A stretch of DNA of 64,000 nt, from positions 62,001 through 126,000 of the forward strand of contig UEIF01000017.1 of the NCBI GenBank assembly GCA_900468805.1, written 5' to 3'. Of the stretch, positions 1 through 7,703 are shown piece by piece (positions within the stretch are counted from its first letter, which is position 1; every line of letters starts with the position of its first letter). Position numbers and translations under genes: made by a program. This DNA is from Hyphomicrobiales bacterium. GTDB lineage: Bacteria; Pseudomonadota; Alphaproteobacteria; Rhizobiales; Rhizobiaceae. The notes beneath the pieces are model-generated. The model searched no databases. It saw nothing but the letters and a program-made list of their open reading frames with translations, and was not told where the DNA came from.

Positions 1-23
1 TCAAACAGGAAAACCGGATCACC

Positions 24-620
24 ATGGTTCTGCTCGCCCTCAGCCTCATTCTCTTCCTCGGCCTCCACCTGATCCGCGTCGTTGCTCCGGGCTTCCGGCA
101 GACGATGATAGACGGGATCGGCAAGCCCGCCTGGGTCGCCGTCCATGCGATTGCGAGCATCCTGACGCTGATCTTCGTGATCTATGCCTTCGGCGCAGCG
201 CGCGGCGAGCCGATCGGTCTGCTTTACAACCCGCCAGTTGGCATGGCGCATCTGACCGTCACGCTGATGCTGATTGCGATGATCTGTCTGGTCTCCGGTT
301 TCCTGCCGGCCGGCCACATCAGGACGAAGACCAAGCACCCGATCGTGCTGTCGGTAAAGATCTGGGCGCTTGCCCATCTTCTGTCGAACGGCGAAGCCTA
401 TTCCGTATTGCTCTTTGCCGCTTTTCTCGCCTGGGGCGTGGTGCTGCGCATTTCGTTGAAGCGGCGCCAGAGGCGGGGCGAGATCACGTTGCCGACCTTC
501 GTATCGGCCAAATACGACCTCTACGCCGTCATCATCGGCGCGGTCGTCTGGGCGCTGATGATCTGGCGCGTTCATGAATGGCTGATCGGCGTTGCACCTC
601 TGCCGATGCTTGCTTCGTGA
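24..620 (+). CDS. NnrU family integral membrane protein
   Basis: A 198-residue, very hydrophobic protein with about five or six membrane segments (roughly residues 1-16, 35-57, 73-93, 105-120, 125-141 and 165-185). The layout and the early LHLIRV and later TKHPIVLSVKIWALAHLL stretches are typical of the NnrU family, first named for a gene needed for nitric-oxide-dependent gene expression in Rhodobacter. The molecular function of the family is not settled, and no denitrification gene lies nearby, so a role in nitrogen-oxide metabolism cannot be inferred here. The ATG is preceded by a purine-rich AGGAAAA about 14 bases upstream. The gene starts 23 bases inside the window, so its upstream neighbour and promoter are not visible. 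Confidence 0.8.
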   Translation: MVLLALSLILFLGLHLIRVVAPGFRQTMIDGIGKPAWVAVHAIASILTLIFVIYAFGAARGEPIGLLYNPPVGMAHLTVTLMLIAMICLVSGFLPAGHIRTKTKHPIVLSVKIWALAHLLSNGEAYSVLLFAAFLAWGVVLRISLKRRQRRGEITLPTFVSAKYDLYAVIIGAVVWALMIWRVHEWLIGVAPLPMLAS

Positions 621-721
621 CGATTCTGCGATATCCCCCTTACAACGGCCGCAAAATGGAGTAGAAGGCCCGACAATGTGCGTTTTGCACTGTGTATGGG
701 TATCCGCGGCCGGAGACGAGA

Positions 722-1405
722 ATGGCATTCAACGACGACAGCTTCATTCGTGAAGTCAACGAGGAACTGCGTTCCGACCAGATGAAGGGCGCAGTGCGCC
801 GGTTTGGCCGCTATATCATTGCCATTGCCATTCTCATCGTGCTCGGAACCATCGGCAAGGTCGCCTACGAATATTGGGACAATAACGCGTCCTCCGGCGC
901 CGGCGACCAGTTCCTGGCTGCGATGAAGCTTGCCGACGAGAACAAGACGGATGAAGCGCTCGCCGCACTCGACAAGCTGGAAAAGGAAGGCCACGGCGCC
1001 TATCCGGTTCTGGCGCGCATGCGTGCAGCGACCGTCCTGTCGCAGAAGGGCGACAATGCCGGTGCGATCGCATCCTTCCAGGCGATCGCCAAGGATAAGT
1101 CCGTTCCGGCTGCCGTGCAGGATGCTGCCAAGATGCGCGCCGGCTGGCTGCTGATCGAGAACGGCACCTATGAACAGGTTTCCGCCGCAGTCGAAGAAAT
1201 GGCCGTACCGGGCAATGCCTTCCGTCATTCCGCGCGTGAGGCACTCGGTCTTGCTTCTTACAAGGCTGGCAACATGGCGCAGGCGCGCCAGTGGTTCCAG
1301 TCGATCGTCGACGATGTGGACAGTCCGCGCAATGTTTCCAATCGTGCCCATATGATGCTCGATCTCATCACCGCATCCGGCAAGGCGCCCGCCGCGCAGG
1401 GCTGA
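722..1405 (+). CDS. YfgM-like tetratricopeptide membrane protein
   Basis: A 227-residue protein with a short cytoplasmic N-terminus, one membrane anchor at about residues 31-48 and a periplasmic part made of helical TPR-like repeats. This matches the YfgM/TPR_21 family, whose E. coli member is an ancillary SecYEG-associated periplasmic chaperone. I chose the ATG at 722 over the in-frame ATG ten codons earlier because the conserved start MAFNDDSFIREVNEELR fits the family. The gene ends 16 bases before der, and in proteobacteria yfgM commonly precedes der, so the two are probably co-transcribed. The BamB gene usually found between them in enterobacteria is absent here. Confidence 0.82.
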   Translation: MAFNDDSFIREVNEELRSDQMKGAVRRFGRYIIAIAILIVLGTIGKVAYEYWDNNASSGAGDQFLAAMKLADENKTDEALAALDKLEKEGHGAYPVLARMRAATVLSQKGDNAGAIASFQAIAKDKSVPAAVQDAAKMRAGWLLIENGTYEQVSAAVEEMAVPGNAFRHSAREALGLASYKAGNMAQARQWFQSIVDDVDSPRNVSNRAHMMLDLITASGKAPAAQG

Positions 1406-1421
1406 GGCTTAAGGGAAAATA

Positions 1422-2846
1422 ATGAGTTTTACGGTCGCCATCGTCGGACGCCCGAATGTCGGTAAGTCGACGCTTTTCAACCGTCTGGTCGGGAAGAAGC
1501 TTGCGCTTGTCGATGACACGCCCGGCGTGACCCGTGACCGCCGTCCGGGTGACGCGCGGCTTATCGACCTGCGTTTTACGATTGTCGATACGGCAGGCCT
1601 CGAAGAGATGACGGACGAGAGCCTGCAAGGCCGCATGCGCCAGCAGACGGAAACGGCAATCGACGAGGCCGATCTGTCGCTCTTCGTCGTCGATGCCAAA
1701 ACCGGGCTGACGCCAGTCGATACGGCGCTCGGCGAGATGCTGCGCCGTCGCGGCAAGCCGGTCGTGCTCGTTGCCAACAAGTCCGAGGCGCGCGGTTCCG
1801 ACAGCGGCTTCTACGATGCCTATTCGCTGGGGCTTGGCGAACCCGTGCCGATTTCGGCCGAACATGGGCAGGGCATGCTCGATCTGCGCGACGCCATCGT
1901 TGCTGCGCTCGGCGAGGATGTCGCTTATCCGTCGAAAGACGATGTTGCCGTCACCGACGTCGATCTGCCGCAACCATCAGGTGAAGAGGGCGAAGAAGAC
2001 GAAGAGCCTGCCTATGACGACACCAAGCCGCTGCGCGTGGCAATTGTCGGTCGTCCGAATGCCGGCAAGTCGACGCTGATCAATCGCTTCCTCGGCGAAG
2101 ACCGGCTGCTGACGGGCCCGGAAGCCGGGATCACACGCGATTCCATCTCCGTGGAATGGGATTGGCGCGGACGTACCATCAAGATGTTCGACACGGCCGG
2201 CATGCGCCGCAAGGCCAGGGTGATCGAGAAGCTGGAAAAGCTCTCCGTTGCCGACGGGCTGCGCGCCATCCGGTTTGCCGAGACCGTCGTCATCGTCTTC
2301 GACGCGACGATCCCTTTCGAGAAGCAGGATCTGCATATCGTCGACCTCGTGTTGCGCGAAGGCCGCGCGGCCGTGCTCGCCTTCAACAAGTGGGACATGA
2401 TAGAGGATCGACAGGCCGTGCTTGCCGACCTGCGCGAAAAGACCGACCGGCTGCTGCCGCAGGCGCGCGGTATCCGCGCCGTGCCGATCTCGGGCCAGAC
2501 CGGCTGGGGCCTCGACAAGCTCATGCAGGCGATCATCGACACGGACCGTGTCTGGAACAAGCGTATCTCGACCGCCAAGCTCAATCGCTGGCTCGAGCAA
2601 CAGCAGGTCCAGCATCCGCCACCGGCTGTGTCCGGCCGACGCATCAAGCTCAAATATATGACGCAGGTAAAGGCCCGCCCGCCGGCCTTCATGGTGTCCT
2701 GCACCCGCTCGGACGCACTGCCGGAATCCTATACGCGCTACCTGATCAACGGGTTGCGGGTGGATTTCGATATGCCGAGCGTGCCGATCAGGATCCACTA
2801 TCGGTCGTCGGACAATCCGTTTGAGGGCAAGAAGAGGCGGACTTAG
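1422..2846 (+). CDS. der: Ribosome-associated double-domain GTPase Der (EngA)
   Basis: A 474-residue protein with two tandem GTPase domains and a C-terminal KH-like domain, the signature of Der, which acts in late assembly of the 50S ribosomal subunit. The first P-loop GRPNVGKST is at residues 9-17 and the second, GRPNAGKST, is near residue 210. Each is followed by a DTAG switch-II motif, and NKxD-type guanine-specificity motifs (NKSE in the first domain, NKWD in the second) are visible. An acidic linker rich in Glu and Asp (about residues 185-200) separates the domains. The start is supported by AAGGGAAAA just upstream. Der is essential in most bacteria. Confidence 0.96.
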   Translation: MSFTVAIVGRPNVGKSTLFNRLVGKKLALVDDTPGVTRDRRPGDARLIDLRFTIVDTAGLEEMTDESLQGRMRQQTETAIDEADLSLFVVDAKTGLTPVDTALGEMLRRRGKPVVLVANKSEARGSDSGFYDAYSLGLGEPVPISAEHGQGMLDLRDAIVAALGEDVAYPSKDDVAVTDVDLPQPSGEEGEEDEEPAYDDTKPLRVAIVGRPNAGKSTLINRFLGEDRLLTGPEAGITRDSISVEWDWRGRTIKMFDTAGMRRKARVIEKLEKLSVADGLRAIRFAETVVIVFDATIPFEKQDLHIVDLVLREGRAAVLAFNKWDMIEDRQAVLADLREKTDRLLPQARGIRAVPISGQTGWGLDKLMQAIIDTDRVWNKRISTAKLNRWLEQQQVQHPPPAVSGRRIKLKYMTQVKARPPAFMVSCTRSDALPESYTRYLINGLRVDFDMPSVPIRIHYRSSDNPFEGKKRRT

Positions 2847-2921
2847 TCCGCTTCTGACGCTTGCTGATATAGTGGAACAGTTAGTGCTCGGCGTAGGCCT
2901 TGCCGGGTAGGCCGATAGGCC

Positions 2922-3359
2922 TCAAGCCGCGCTCTTATTCAGTGCTTCCCGCAGAGCGATAATCTCCGCCTGCAACCGCCCAAGCTGATCCGCATCGCGG
3001 CCGCTTGCGTCGATGATGCAGCCCGGTACGGTCTCAGCCTTTTCCTTCAGTTGTCTACCTTCTTCCGTCAGGCGCAGCACGACGACGCGTTCGTCCTGTT
3101 TGCTGCGTTCGCGGCGGATGTAGCCTGCCGTTTCCAGGCGCTTCAGGAGAGGGGTCAGCGTGCTTGATTCCAGGAAGAGCTTTTCGCCGAGGCCGCCGAC
3201 GGTCTGGCTGTCTTCTTCCCAGAGGCAGACCATGGCCAGATATTGCGGGTAGGTGAGGCCGAGTTCGTCGAGAAGCGGCTTGTAGACGCGGTTGAAGGCG
3301 TGGCTTGCCGTATAGACGGCAAAGCAGATGAACGTATCGAGTTTCAGCTGGTCCGACAT
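2922..3359 (-). CDS. OhrR-like MarR family redox regulator
   Basis: A 145-residue winged-helix protein of the MarR family, closest in look to OhrR. The N-terminal stretch FICFAVYTAS with Cys12 matches the position of the peroxide-sensing cysteine of OhrR, and Cys114 could serve as the partner of a two-cysteine sensor. The recognition-helix region ESSTLTPLLKRLETAGYIRR is standard for this family. The gene is divergent from a secreted esterase rather than from ohr itself. The shared spacer holds palindromic TATCG-N2-CGATA sites, which are good candidates for its operator. I infer that it represses itself and the esterase and is released by organic hydroperoxide or a similar oxidant. Confidence 0.82.
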   Translation of the reverse strand: MSDQLKLDTFICFAVYTASHAFNRVYKPLLDELGLTYPQYLAMVCLWEEDSQTVGGLGEKLFLESSTLTPLLKRLETAGYIRRERSKQDERVVVLRLTEEGRQLKEKAETVPGCIIDASGRDADQLGRLQAEIIALREALNKSAA

Positions 3360-3385
3360 GGCTCAATCTCTAGAATCTGGTGATA

Positions 3386-3475
3386 TTATATCGTGCGATA
3401 AATAATCGTAGCCGCTTTTAATGCATGATAGCTATGCAATAATTTATATCGCACGATAATAAGTCGTGTGCGATA
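3386..3475. promoter_or_regulatory. Candidate operators between ohrR-like gene and esterase
   Basis: The divergent spacer contains TATCGTGCGATA at 3389-3400 and its reverse complement TATCGCACGATA at 3447-3458, both palindromic around a two-base centre. A looser third copy, TCGTGTGCGATA at 3464-3475, has a wider centre. Copies 2 and 3 lie where an esterase promoter would be, and copy 1 lies close to the regulator start. Assignment to the adjacent MarR protein is inference from position and symmetry. Confidence 0.6.
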
Positions 3476-3523
3476 TAAAAGTCGTGTTCAGGACGAACGC
3501 AACAAACCCAAGAGGACACGACA

Positions 3524-4537
3524 ATGTCGACGATCAAGACCGCAGTTTCCGCAGCAGCAATCCTGGCAGCTTCCGCCATTGGGGCGTTTGCCGATCCGGT
3601 ACTGGAACCGACAACGCAGAAATTCATCGACAGCCTGGCCGGCTCCAAGCCGATCTACACGTTCTCGCCGACTGATGCCCGCAACATTCTCGCCGGCGCC
3701 CAGAAGGGCGACGTGAAGAAGCTGGCAGCCCAGGAAGAAGACAAGGTTATCAAGGTCGGCCCGACCGGCAGCGTCAAGCTGCGCATCGTTCGTCCGGAAG
3801 GCGCAAAGGGCACGCTGCCTGTCATCCTGTATTTCCACGGCGGCGGCTGGGTGCTCGGCGATGCCGATACGCATGACCGGCTGGTGCGCGAAATCGCCAA
3901 CGGTGCCAAGGCTGCCGTCGTCTTCGTCGATTACGACCGTTCGCCGGAAGCGCGCTACCCGATCGCTATCGAACAGGCTTATGCCGCGACGAAGTACGTC
4001 GCCGATCATGCCAGGGAATTCCATGTGGATGCGAGCCGGCTTGCCGTTGCCGGCGATAGCGTCGGCGGCAATATGGCAGCCGTCGTGACGTTGCTTGCCA
4101 AGGAGCGCGGTGGTCCTGCTATCGACCAGCAGGTGCTGTTCTACCCTGTTACCGACGCCAATTTCGAGACCGGTTCCTATAACCAGTTCGCCAATGGCCC
4201 GTGGCTGACCAAGGAAGCCATGAAATGGTTCTGGAACGCCTACCTGCCTGACGAAGCCAAGCGCAAGGACCCTACCGCTTCACCGCTGCAGGCTTCGCTC
4301 GACCAACTGAACGGCCTGCCGCCGGCGCTTATCATCACCGACGAAAATGACGTGCTGCGCGATGAAGGCGAAGCCTATGGCCGCAAGCTCACCCAGGCAG
4401 GCGTGAGGGTTACCTCGATCCGCTACAACGGCACGATCCACGACTTCGTGCTCTTGAATGCGATTGCCGAGACGCCGGCCGTCCGCGGCGCCATCTCTGT
4501 CGCCAACGACACGCTGCGCGCTGCCCTTCACAAGTAA
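3524..4537 (+). CDS. Secreted alpha/beta hydrolase, HSL-type esterase/lipase
   Basis: A 337-residue protein with a signal peptide (cleavage likely after residue 23, AFA|DP) and an alpha/beta-hydrolase fold of the hormone-sensitive-lipase group. The oxyanion-hole motif HGGGW is at 105-109, the nucleophile Ser179 is in GDSVGG, and Asp276 and His306 (IHDF) complete the triad. It probably hydrolyses small acyl esters in the periplasm; the substrate is unknown. The gene is divergent from an OhrR-like regulator with palindromic sites between them, so oxidative or hydroperoxide induction is plausible. Start supported by AAGAGGACACGACA upstream. A strong hairpin follows within 25 bases of the stop. 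Confidence 0.88.
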   Translation: MSTIKTAVSAAAILAASAIGAFADPVLEPTTQKFIDSLAGSKPIYTFSPTDARNILAGAQKGDVKKLAAQEEDKVIKVGPTGSVKLRIVRPEGAKGTLPVILYFHGGGWVLGDADTHDRLVREIANGAKAAVVFVDYDRSPEARYPIAIEQAYAATKYVADHAREFHVDASRLAVAGDSVGGNMAAVVTLLAKERGGPAIDQQVLFYPVTDANFETGSYNQFANGPWLTKEAMKWFWNAYLPDEAKRKDPTASPLQASLDQLNGLPPALIITDENDVLRDEGEAYGRKLTQAGVRVTSIRYNGTIHDFVLLNAIAETPAVRGAISVANDTLRAALHK

Positions 4538-4540
4538 GGG

Positions 4541-5716
4541 TCAATCCGCGGATGGAAGAGGCCCGGCAGGTTCGCCGGGCTTTCTTCTTGGAAGGGATTT
4601 GGTGGCATATTGCCATGCCTTCTTCCATTTCGGCGTGATGATGCCGTTGGCGGCGCGGATATTGTTGATGAACTGCAGTGTCGCCGCTTCCCAGGAATAT
4701 TGCATGGCAAGCTCGCGCGCTTTCTCCCGCGAAGCGGACAGGGCGGCAAGGCAGGCAGCCTGCAGATTGTCGTCCAGCGCGCCGACGAGGCTTTCCTCGC
4801 CGATAATATCCAGCGGCCCGGTGACGGGATAGGCGGCGACCGGGACGCCTGATGCCAGTGCTTCCAGAATGGTGTTGCCGAACGTATCCGTCAGCGACGG
4901 GAAGACGAAAACGTCGGCCTGCGCATAGGCCTTTGCCAGATCCTCACCGAATTTCACACCGGTAAAATGCACATCCGGATAACGCTCTTCCAGCTCTGCG
5001 CGCGCCGGGCCGTCGCCGATGACCACCTTCGAACCGGGCAGGTCGAGATCGAGGAACGCCGGCAGGTTCTTTTCCAGCGCCACGCGGCCCACCGTCATGA
5101 AAATCGGGCGGGCAAGACCGAAGGGCTTTTCCTCCAGCGGCATCGGGTGGAATTGGGTGGCATCGATACCGCGGCTCCATGGCATGAGGTTTTTGATGCC
5201 TTTTGCAGAGAGCTCGCGGGCAAGGCTCGGGGTCGCGACCATGCAGCCGGCGCCACCATTGTGGAACCAGCGCACGAACGCATAGAGCCAGCTTTCGGGG
5301 ATCGGCAGTCGGGCGGAGACATATTCGGGAAAACGGGTGTGATAGCTGGTGGAGAACGGCATGCGCTTCCGCAGGCACCAGCGGCGCGCCGTCAGCCCCA
5401 GCGGGCCTTCCGTGGCGATATGGACGTAGGAAGGTTTATGCTTTCCAATCTCGCGGGCAACGCGACTGTACCAGGCGACCGACAGGCGGATCTCTGGATA
5501 GGTGGGGCAGGGGATACTTGCGAAACGCTCGGGCGTCACCATCGAGACTTCGACGCCCATCCTGGCCAGTTCGCGATTGGTGTTCTCGATCGAGCGGACG
5601 ACGCCATTGACCTGTGGGTGCCAGGCATCGGTGACGATCACCAGCCTTTCGGGCACGGCTCCAGCCGCACTAGCCCAGCTTTCGCCGCTATACGAATTAG
5701 ACGGACGTTGCAGCAT
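4541..5716 (-). CDS. GT4 family glycosyltransferase
   Basis: A 391-residue GT-B glycosyltransferase of family GT4. The N-terminal VTDAWHPQVNGVV, the middle FMTVGRVALEKN and the C-terminal FPSLTDTFGNTILEALASG (donor-binding EX7E type region) are diagnostic. This subgroup includes SqdX-like and diacylglycerol glucosyl/glucuronosyl transferases, so a role in membrane glycolipid synthesis, possibly replacing phospholipid under phosphate limitation, is a reasonable but unproven guess. The open frame extends upstream to 5878, but the added 54 residues do not look like part of the fold, so I use the ATG at 5716. Three TTACAG copies lie about 110-146 bases upstream. Confidence 0.82.
   Translation of the reverse strand: MLQRPSNSYSGESWASAAGAVPERLVIVTDAWHPQVNGVVRSIENTNRELARMGVEVSMVTPERFASIPCPTYPEIRLSVAWYSRVAREIGKHKPSYVHIATEGPLGLTARRWCLRKRMPFSTSYHTRFPEYVSARLPIPESWLYAFVRWFHNGGAGCMVATPSLARELSAKGIKNLMPWSRGIDATQFHPMPLEEKPFGLARPIFMTVGRVALEKNLPAFLDLDLPGSKVVIGDGPARAELEERYPDVHFTGVKFGEDLAKAYAQADVFVFPSLTDTFGNTILEALASGVPVAAYPVTGPLDIIGEESLVGALDDNLQAACLAALSASREKARELAMQYSWEAATLQFINNIRAANGIITPKWKKAWQYATKSLPRRKPGEPAGPLPSAD
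4561..4587 (+). terminator. Rho-independent terminator after the esterase
   Basis: Stem GCCCGGC / GCCGGGC (4561-4567 and 4574-4580) with a six-base loop, followed by TTTCTTC. It lies inside the 3' end of the convergent glycosyltransferase gene, so the last codons of that gene are constrained by this hairpin. Confidence 0.75.
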
Positions 5717-5826
5717 ATCCCCATTTCCATCAGCGCCGCATAGTTCTGGCAACGCGCAACCCCTGGCGGGTTTCCGGAATGGCGATTCCCGCCGTTCTAT
5801 TCTGGCGGAAGTGCATGATGGAAATA

Positions 5827-5867
5827 TTACAGCCCTGCATGAGTATTTACAGGAGCTTACAGCCCTG
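5827..5867. repeat. Three TTACAG repeats upstream of the glycosyltransferase
   Basis: TTACAG occurs at 5827, 5847 and 5857, spaced by 20 and 10 bases, that is by about whole helical turns. The first and third extend to TTACAGCCCTG. On the coding strand of the glycosyltransferase they read CTGTAA, which resembles the CTGTCA half-site of a Pho box, but the 10-base period differs from the 11-base period of true Pho boxes. Confidence 0.4.
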
Positions 5868-5916
5868 GTGACCGGCAATTATGTCGGCAAGTGAAAGGCA
5901 GAAAGCGAGGTGCCTT

Positions 5917-5950
5917 AAAAAAGAACGGCGCCGGCGGGGAGGCCGGCGCC
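5917..5950 (-). terminator. Rho-independent terminator of glnII
   Basis: Perfect nine-base stem GGCGCCGGC / GCCGGCGCC (5927-5935 and 5942-5950) with a six-base loop. Read on the minus strand it is followed within three bases by a run of six T. It begins ten bases after the glnII stop. Confidence 0.9.
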
Positions 5951-5960
5951 GCAATAAAAC

Positions 5961-7001
5961 TTAGGCTGCTGCCGAAGCGGAGCCGGAAATCGGAACTTCC
6001 GAGATCGTCTTCAGAACCTGCGACGCGATCTGGTAAGGGCAGCCCTGAGAGTTCGGGCGGCGGTCTTCCAGGTAGCCACGGTAATCGTTCTTGACGAAGG
6101 AATGCGGAACGCGGATCGATGCGCCACGGTCGGCAACGCCGTAGGAGAACTTGTTCCACGGAGCCGTTTCGTGCTTGCCGGTCAGGCGCTTGTCGTTGTC
6201 GGGGCCGTAGACATTGATGTGGTCCATCAGGTTCTTTTCGAACTGCGCCATCAGTGCCTCGAAATAGGCCTTGCCGCCGATTTCGCGCATATACTTGGTG
6301 GAGAAGTTGCAATGCATGCCCGAGCCGTTCCAGTCGGTGTCGCCGAGCGGCTTGCAGTGATACTCGATATCAATGCCATACTTCTCGGTCAGGCGCTGCA
6401 GGAGGTAGCGCGCCATCCAGATCTGGTCGGCGGCTTTCTTGGAGCCCTTGCCGAAAATCTGGAATTCCCACTGGCCCTTGGCCACTTCGGCATTGATGCC
6501 TTCGTGGTTGATGCCGGCAGCGAGGCAGAGGTCGAGATGCTCTTCGACGATTTCGCGGGCAACCGAGCCGACGTTCGAATAGCCGACGCCGGTATAGTAC
6601 GGACCCTGCGGAGCCGGGTAGCCGCTCTCCGGGAAGCCGAGCGGACGGCCGTTTTCGTAGAAGAAATATTCCTGTTCGAAGCCGAACCAGGCATCTTCGT
6701 CATCAAGGATCGTTGCACGAGCGTTGCTTGCATGCGGCGTGACGCCGTCCGGCATCATGACTTCGCACATGACGAGCACGCCGTTGGTGCGGGCCGGATC
6801 GGGATAGACGGCAACCGGCTTCAGCACGCAATCCGAGCTGCGGCCTTCGGCCTGCATCGTCGACGAACCATCGAAGCCCCAGAGCGGGAGCTGTTCGAGC
6901 GTCGGGAAATTATCGAATTCCTTGACCTGTGTCTTGCCACGCAGGTTCGGTACCGGGGTGTAACCGTCGAGCCAAATATACTCGAGCTTATACTTTGTCA
7001 T
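5961..7001 (-). CDS. glnII: Glutamine synthetase type II
   Basis: A 346-residue eukaryote-like glutamine synthetase (GSII), which condenses ammonium and glutamate with ATP; rhizobia carry it beside GlnA. The start MTKYKLEYIWLDGY, the block WGFDGSST and the segment HYxxPxxx-like GYLEDRRPN near the C-terminus are typical. The length is that of bacterial GSII, about 350 residues. The frame stays open upstream to 7088, but the ATG at 7001 follows an AGAGAGAG ribosome site and begins the conserved protein. A sigma-54 -24/-12 site lies 83-98 bases upstream, and the divergent neighbour is gstI, the GSII translational inhibitor. Nitrogen-limited, NtrC-dependent expression is therefore expected. Confidence 0.95.
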   Translation of the reverse strand: MTKYKLEYIWLDGYTPVPNLRGKTQVKEFDNFPTLEQLPLWGFDGSSTMQAEGRSSDCVLKPVAVYPDPARTNGVLVMCEVMMPDGVTPHASNARATILDDEDAWFGFEQEYFFYENGRPLGFPESGYPAPQGPYYTGVGYSNVGSVAREIVEEHLDLCLAAGINHEGINAEVAKGQWEFQIFGKGSKKAADQIWMARYLLQRLTEKYGIDIEYHCKPLGDTDWNGSGMHCNFSTKYMREIGGKAYFEALMAQFEKNLMDHINVYGPDNDKRLTGKHETAPWNKFSYGVADRGASIRVPHSFVKNDYRGYLEDRRPNSQGCPYQIASQVLKTISEVPISGSASAAA

Positions 7002-7083
7002 CTGCGACTCTCTCTGCTGCGAACTGAACCCTGCGGCGGTAGACGCAAGAGTGCGTCGTCCCGTCAGGGATTGCCTATGCAAA

Positions 7084-7099
7084 TGCACGTAGCGTGCCA
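7084..7099 (-). promoter_or_regulatory. Sigma-54 (RpoN) promoter for glnII
   Basis: On the minus strand the sequence TGGCACGCTACGTGCA keeps the invariant GG and GC at -24/-12 with exactly ten bases between them (consensus TGGCAC-N5-TTGCA). It lies 83-98 bases before the glnII ATG, giving a leader of roughly 70 bases. Confidence 0.82.
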
Positions 7100-7101
7100 G
7101 T

Positions 7102-7424
7102 TCGGTGAGCCGACATAAAAAATTTACGAATCACGAGGCCGAGCCGGTTTTCGGTGCGACGCCGTACGAGGGAGGTCAAAGCCGGTTCATCTCTATTGGC
7201 CTTTCAGGCCGCCATTTTTGGCTTGGAACCAGAGCCGAAGTCGGGCGTTCGGAGAAATGGATGAAGTTTTAGACAATTCAGAGCCGGCTTTATCGGAAAA
7301 TGCTGCATAAACGGTCCGCAACAGCAATGCTGCTGATATTTTGTGCAATTTGCATAAACTATGTGCATTGTGCTACTGTTGCGACCGTAAATGTTGATAG
7401 GCCGAGCTGAAGAAAGGCTATCTC
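7102..7424. other. glnII-gstI regulatory spacer
   Basis: No gene is seen in this stretch. It carries three GAGCCGG/AAGCCGG repeats (near 7141, 7179 and 7281) of unknown meaning. A TGCA-rich block at 7342-7372 contains TGCATAAACTATGTGCA, two TGCA half-sites in the style of a loose NtrC site, lying 55-80 bases before gstI and about 250 bases from the glnII promoter. NtrC binding there is inference only. Confidence 0.45.
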
Positions 7425-7613
7425 ATGGCAATCGGTTTCCATCGCGAATCCGCGACGATCTATCAGTTTCCCATCAGGGCCGTTCAGGCGCCGAACCGCT
7501 TCGAGCGTTTTCGGATGATGGAGCGTGAGGCTGCCGATGTGTGCGATGCGCTCGACAGCTGCTGGTATCACGATGAGGCCGTTCGGACCGACGACAAGAA
7601 GCCCAATTCCTGA
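7425..7613 (+). CDS. gstI: GstI, DUF2735 inhibitor of GSII translation
   Basis: A 62-residue basic, soluble protein beginning MAIGFHRESATIYQFP, the pattern of the DUF2735 family. In Rhizobium leguminosarum the product of this divergently placed gene, GstI, blocks translation of glnII mRNA. Size, sequence style and position next to glnII all agree. A ribosome site AAGAAAGG precedes the ATG. By analogy it keeps GSII low when nitrogen is plentiful. The glnII transcript has an approximately 70-base 5' leader on which it could act. The assignment rests on the family and the neighbourhood, not on a tested interaction. Confidence 0.85.
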   Translation: MAIGFHRESATIYQFPIRAVQAPNRFERFRMMEREAADVCDALDSCWYHDEAVRTDDKKPNS

Positions 7614-7703
7614 TCTGACGATCGACATGAATGACCGCTGAGGCGGGGGCGAGCCTGCGCGTGGCTGCTTGAGAAGCAACATGCGCAGGCTTCAATCAGA
7701 TGA

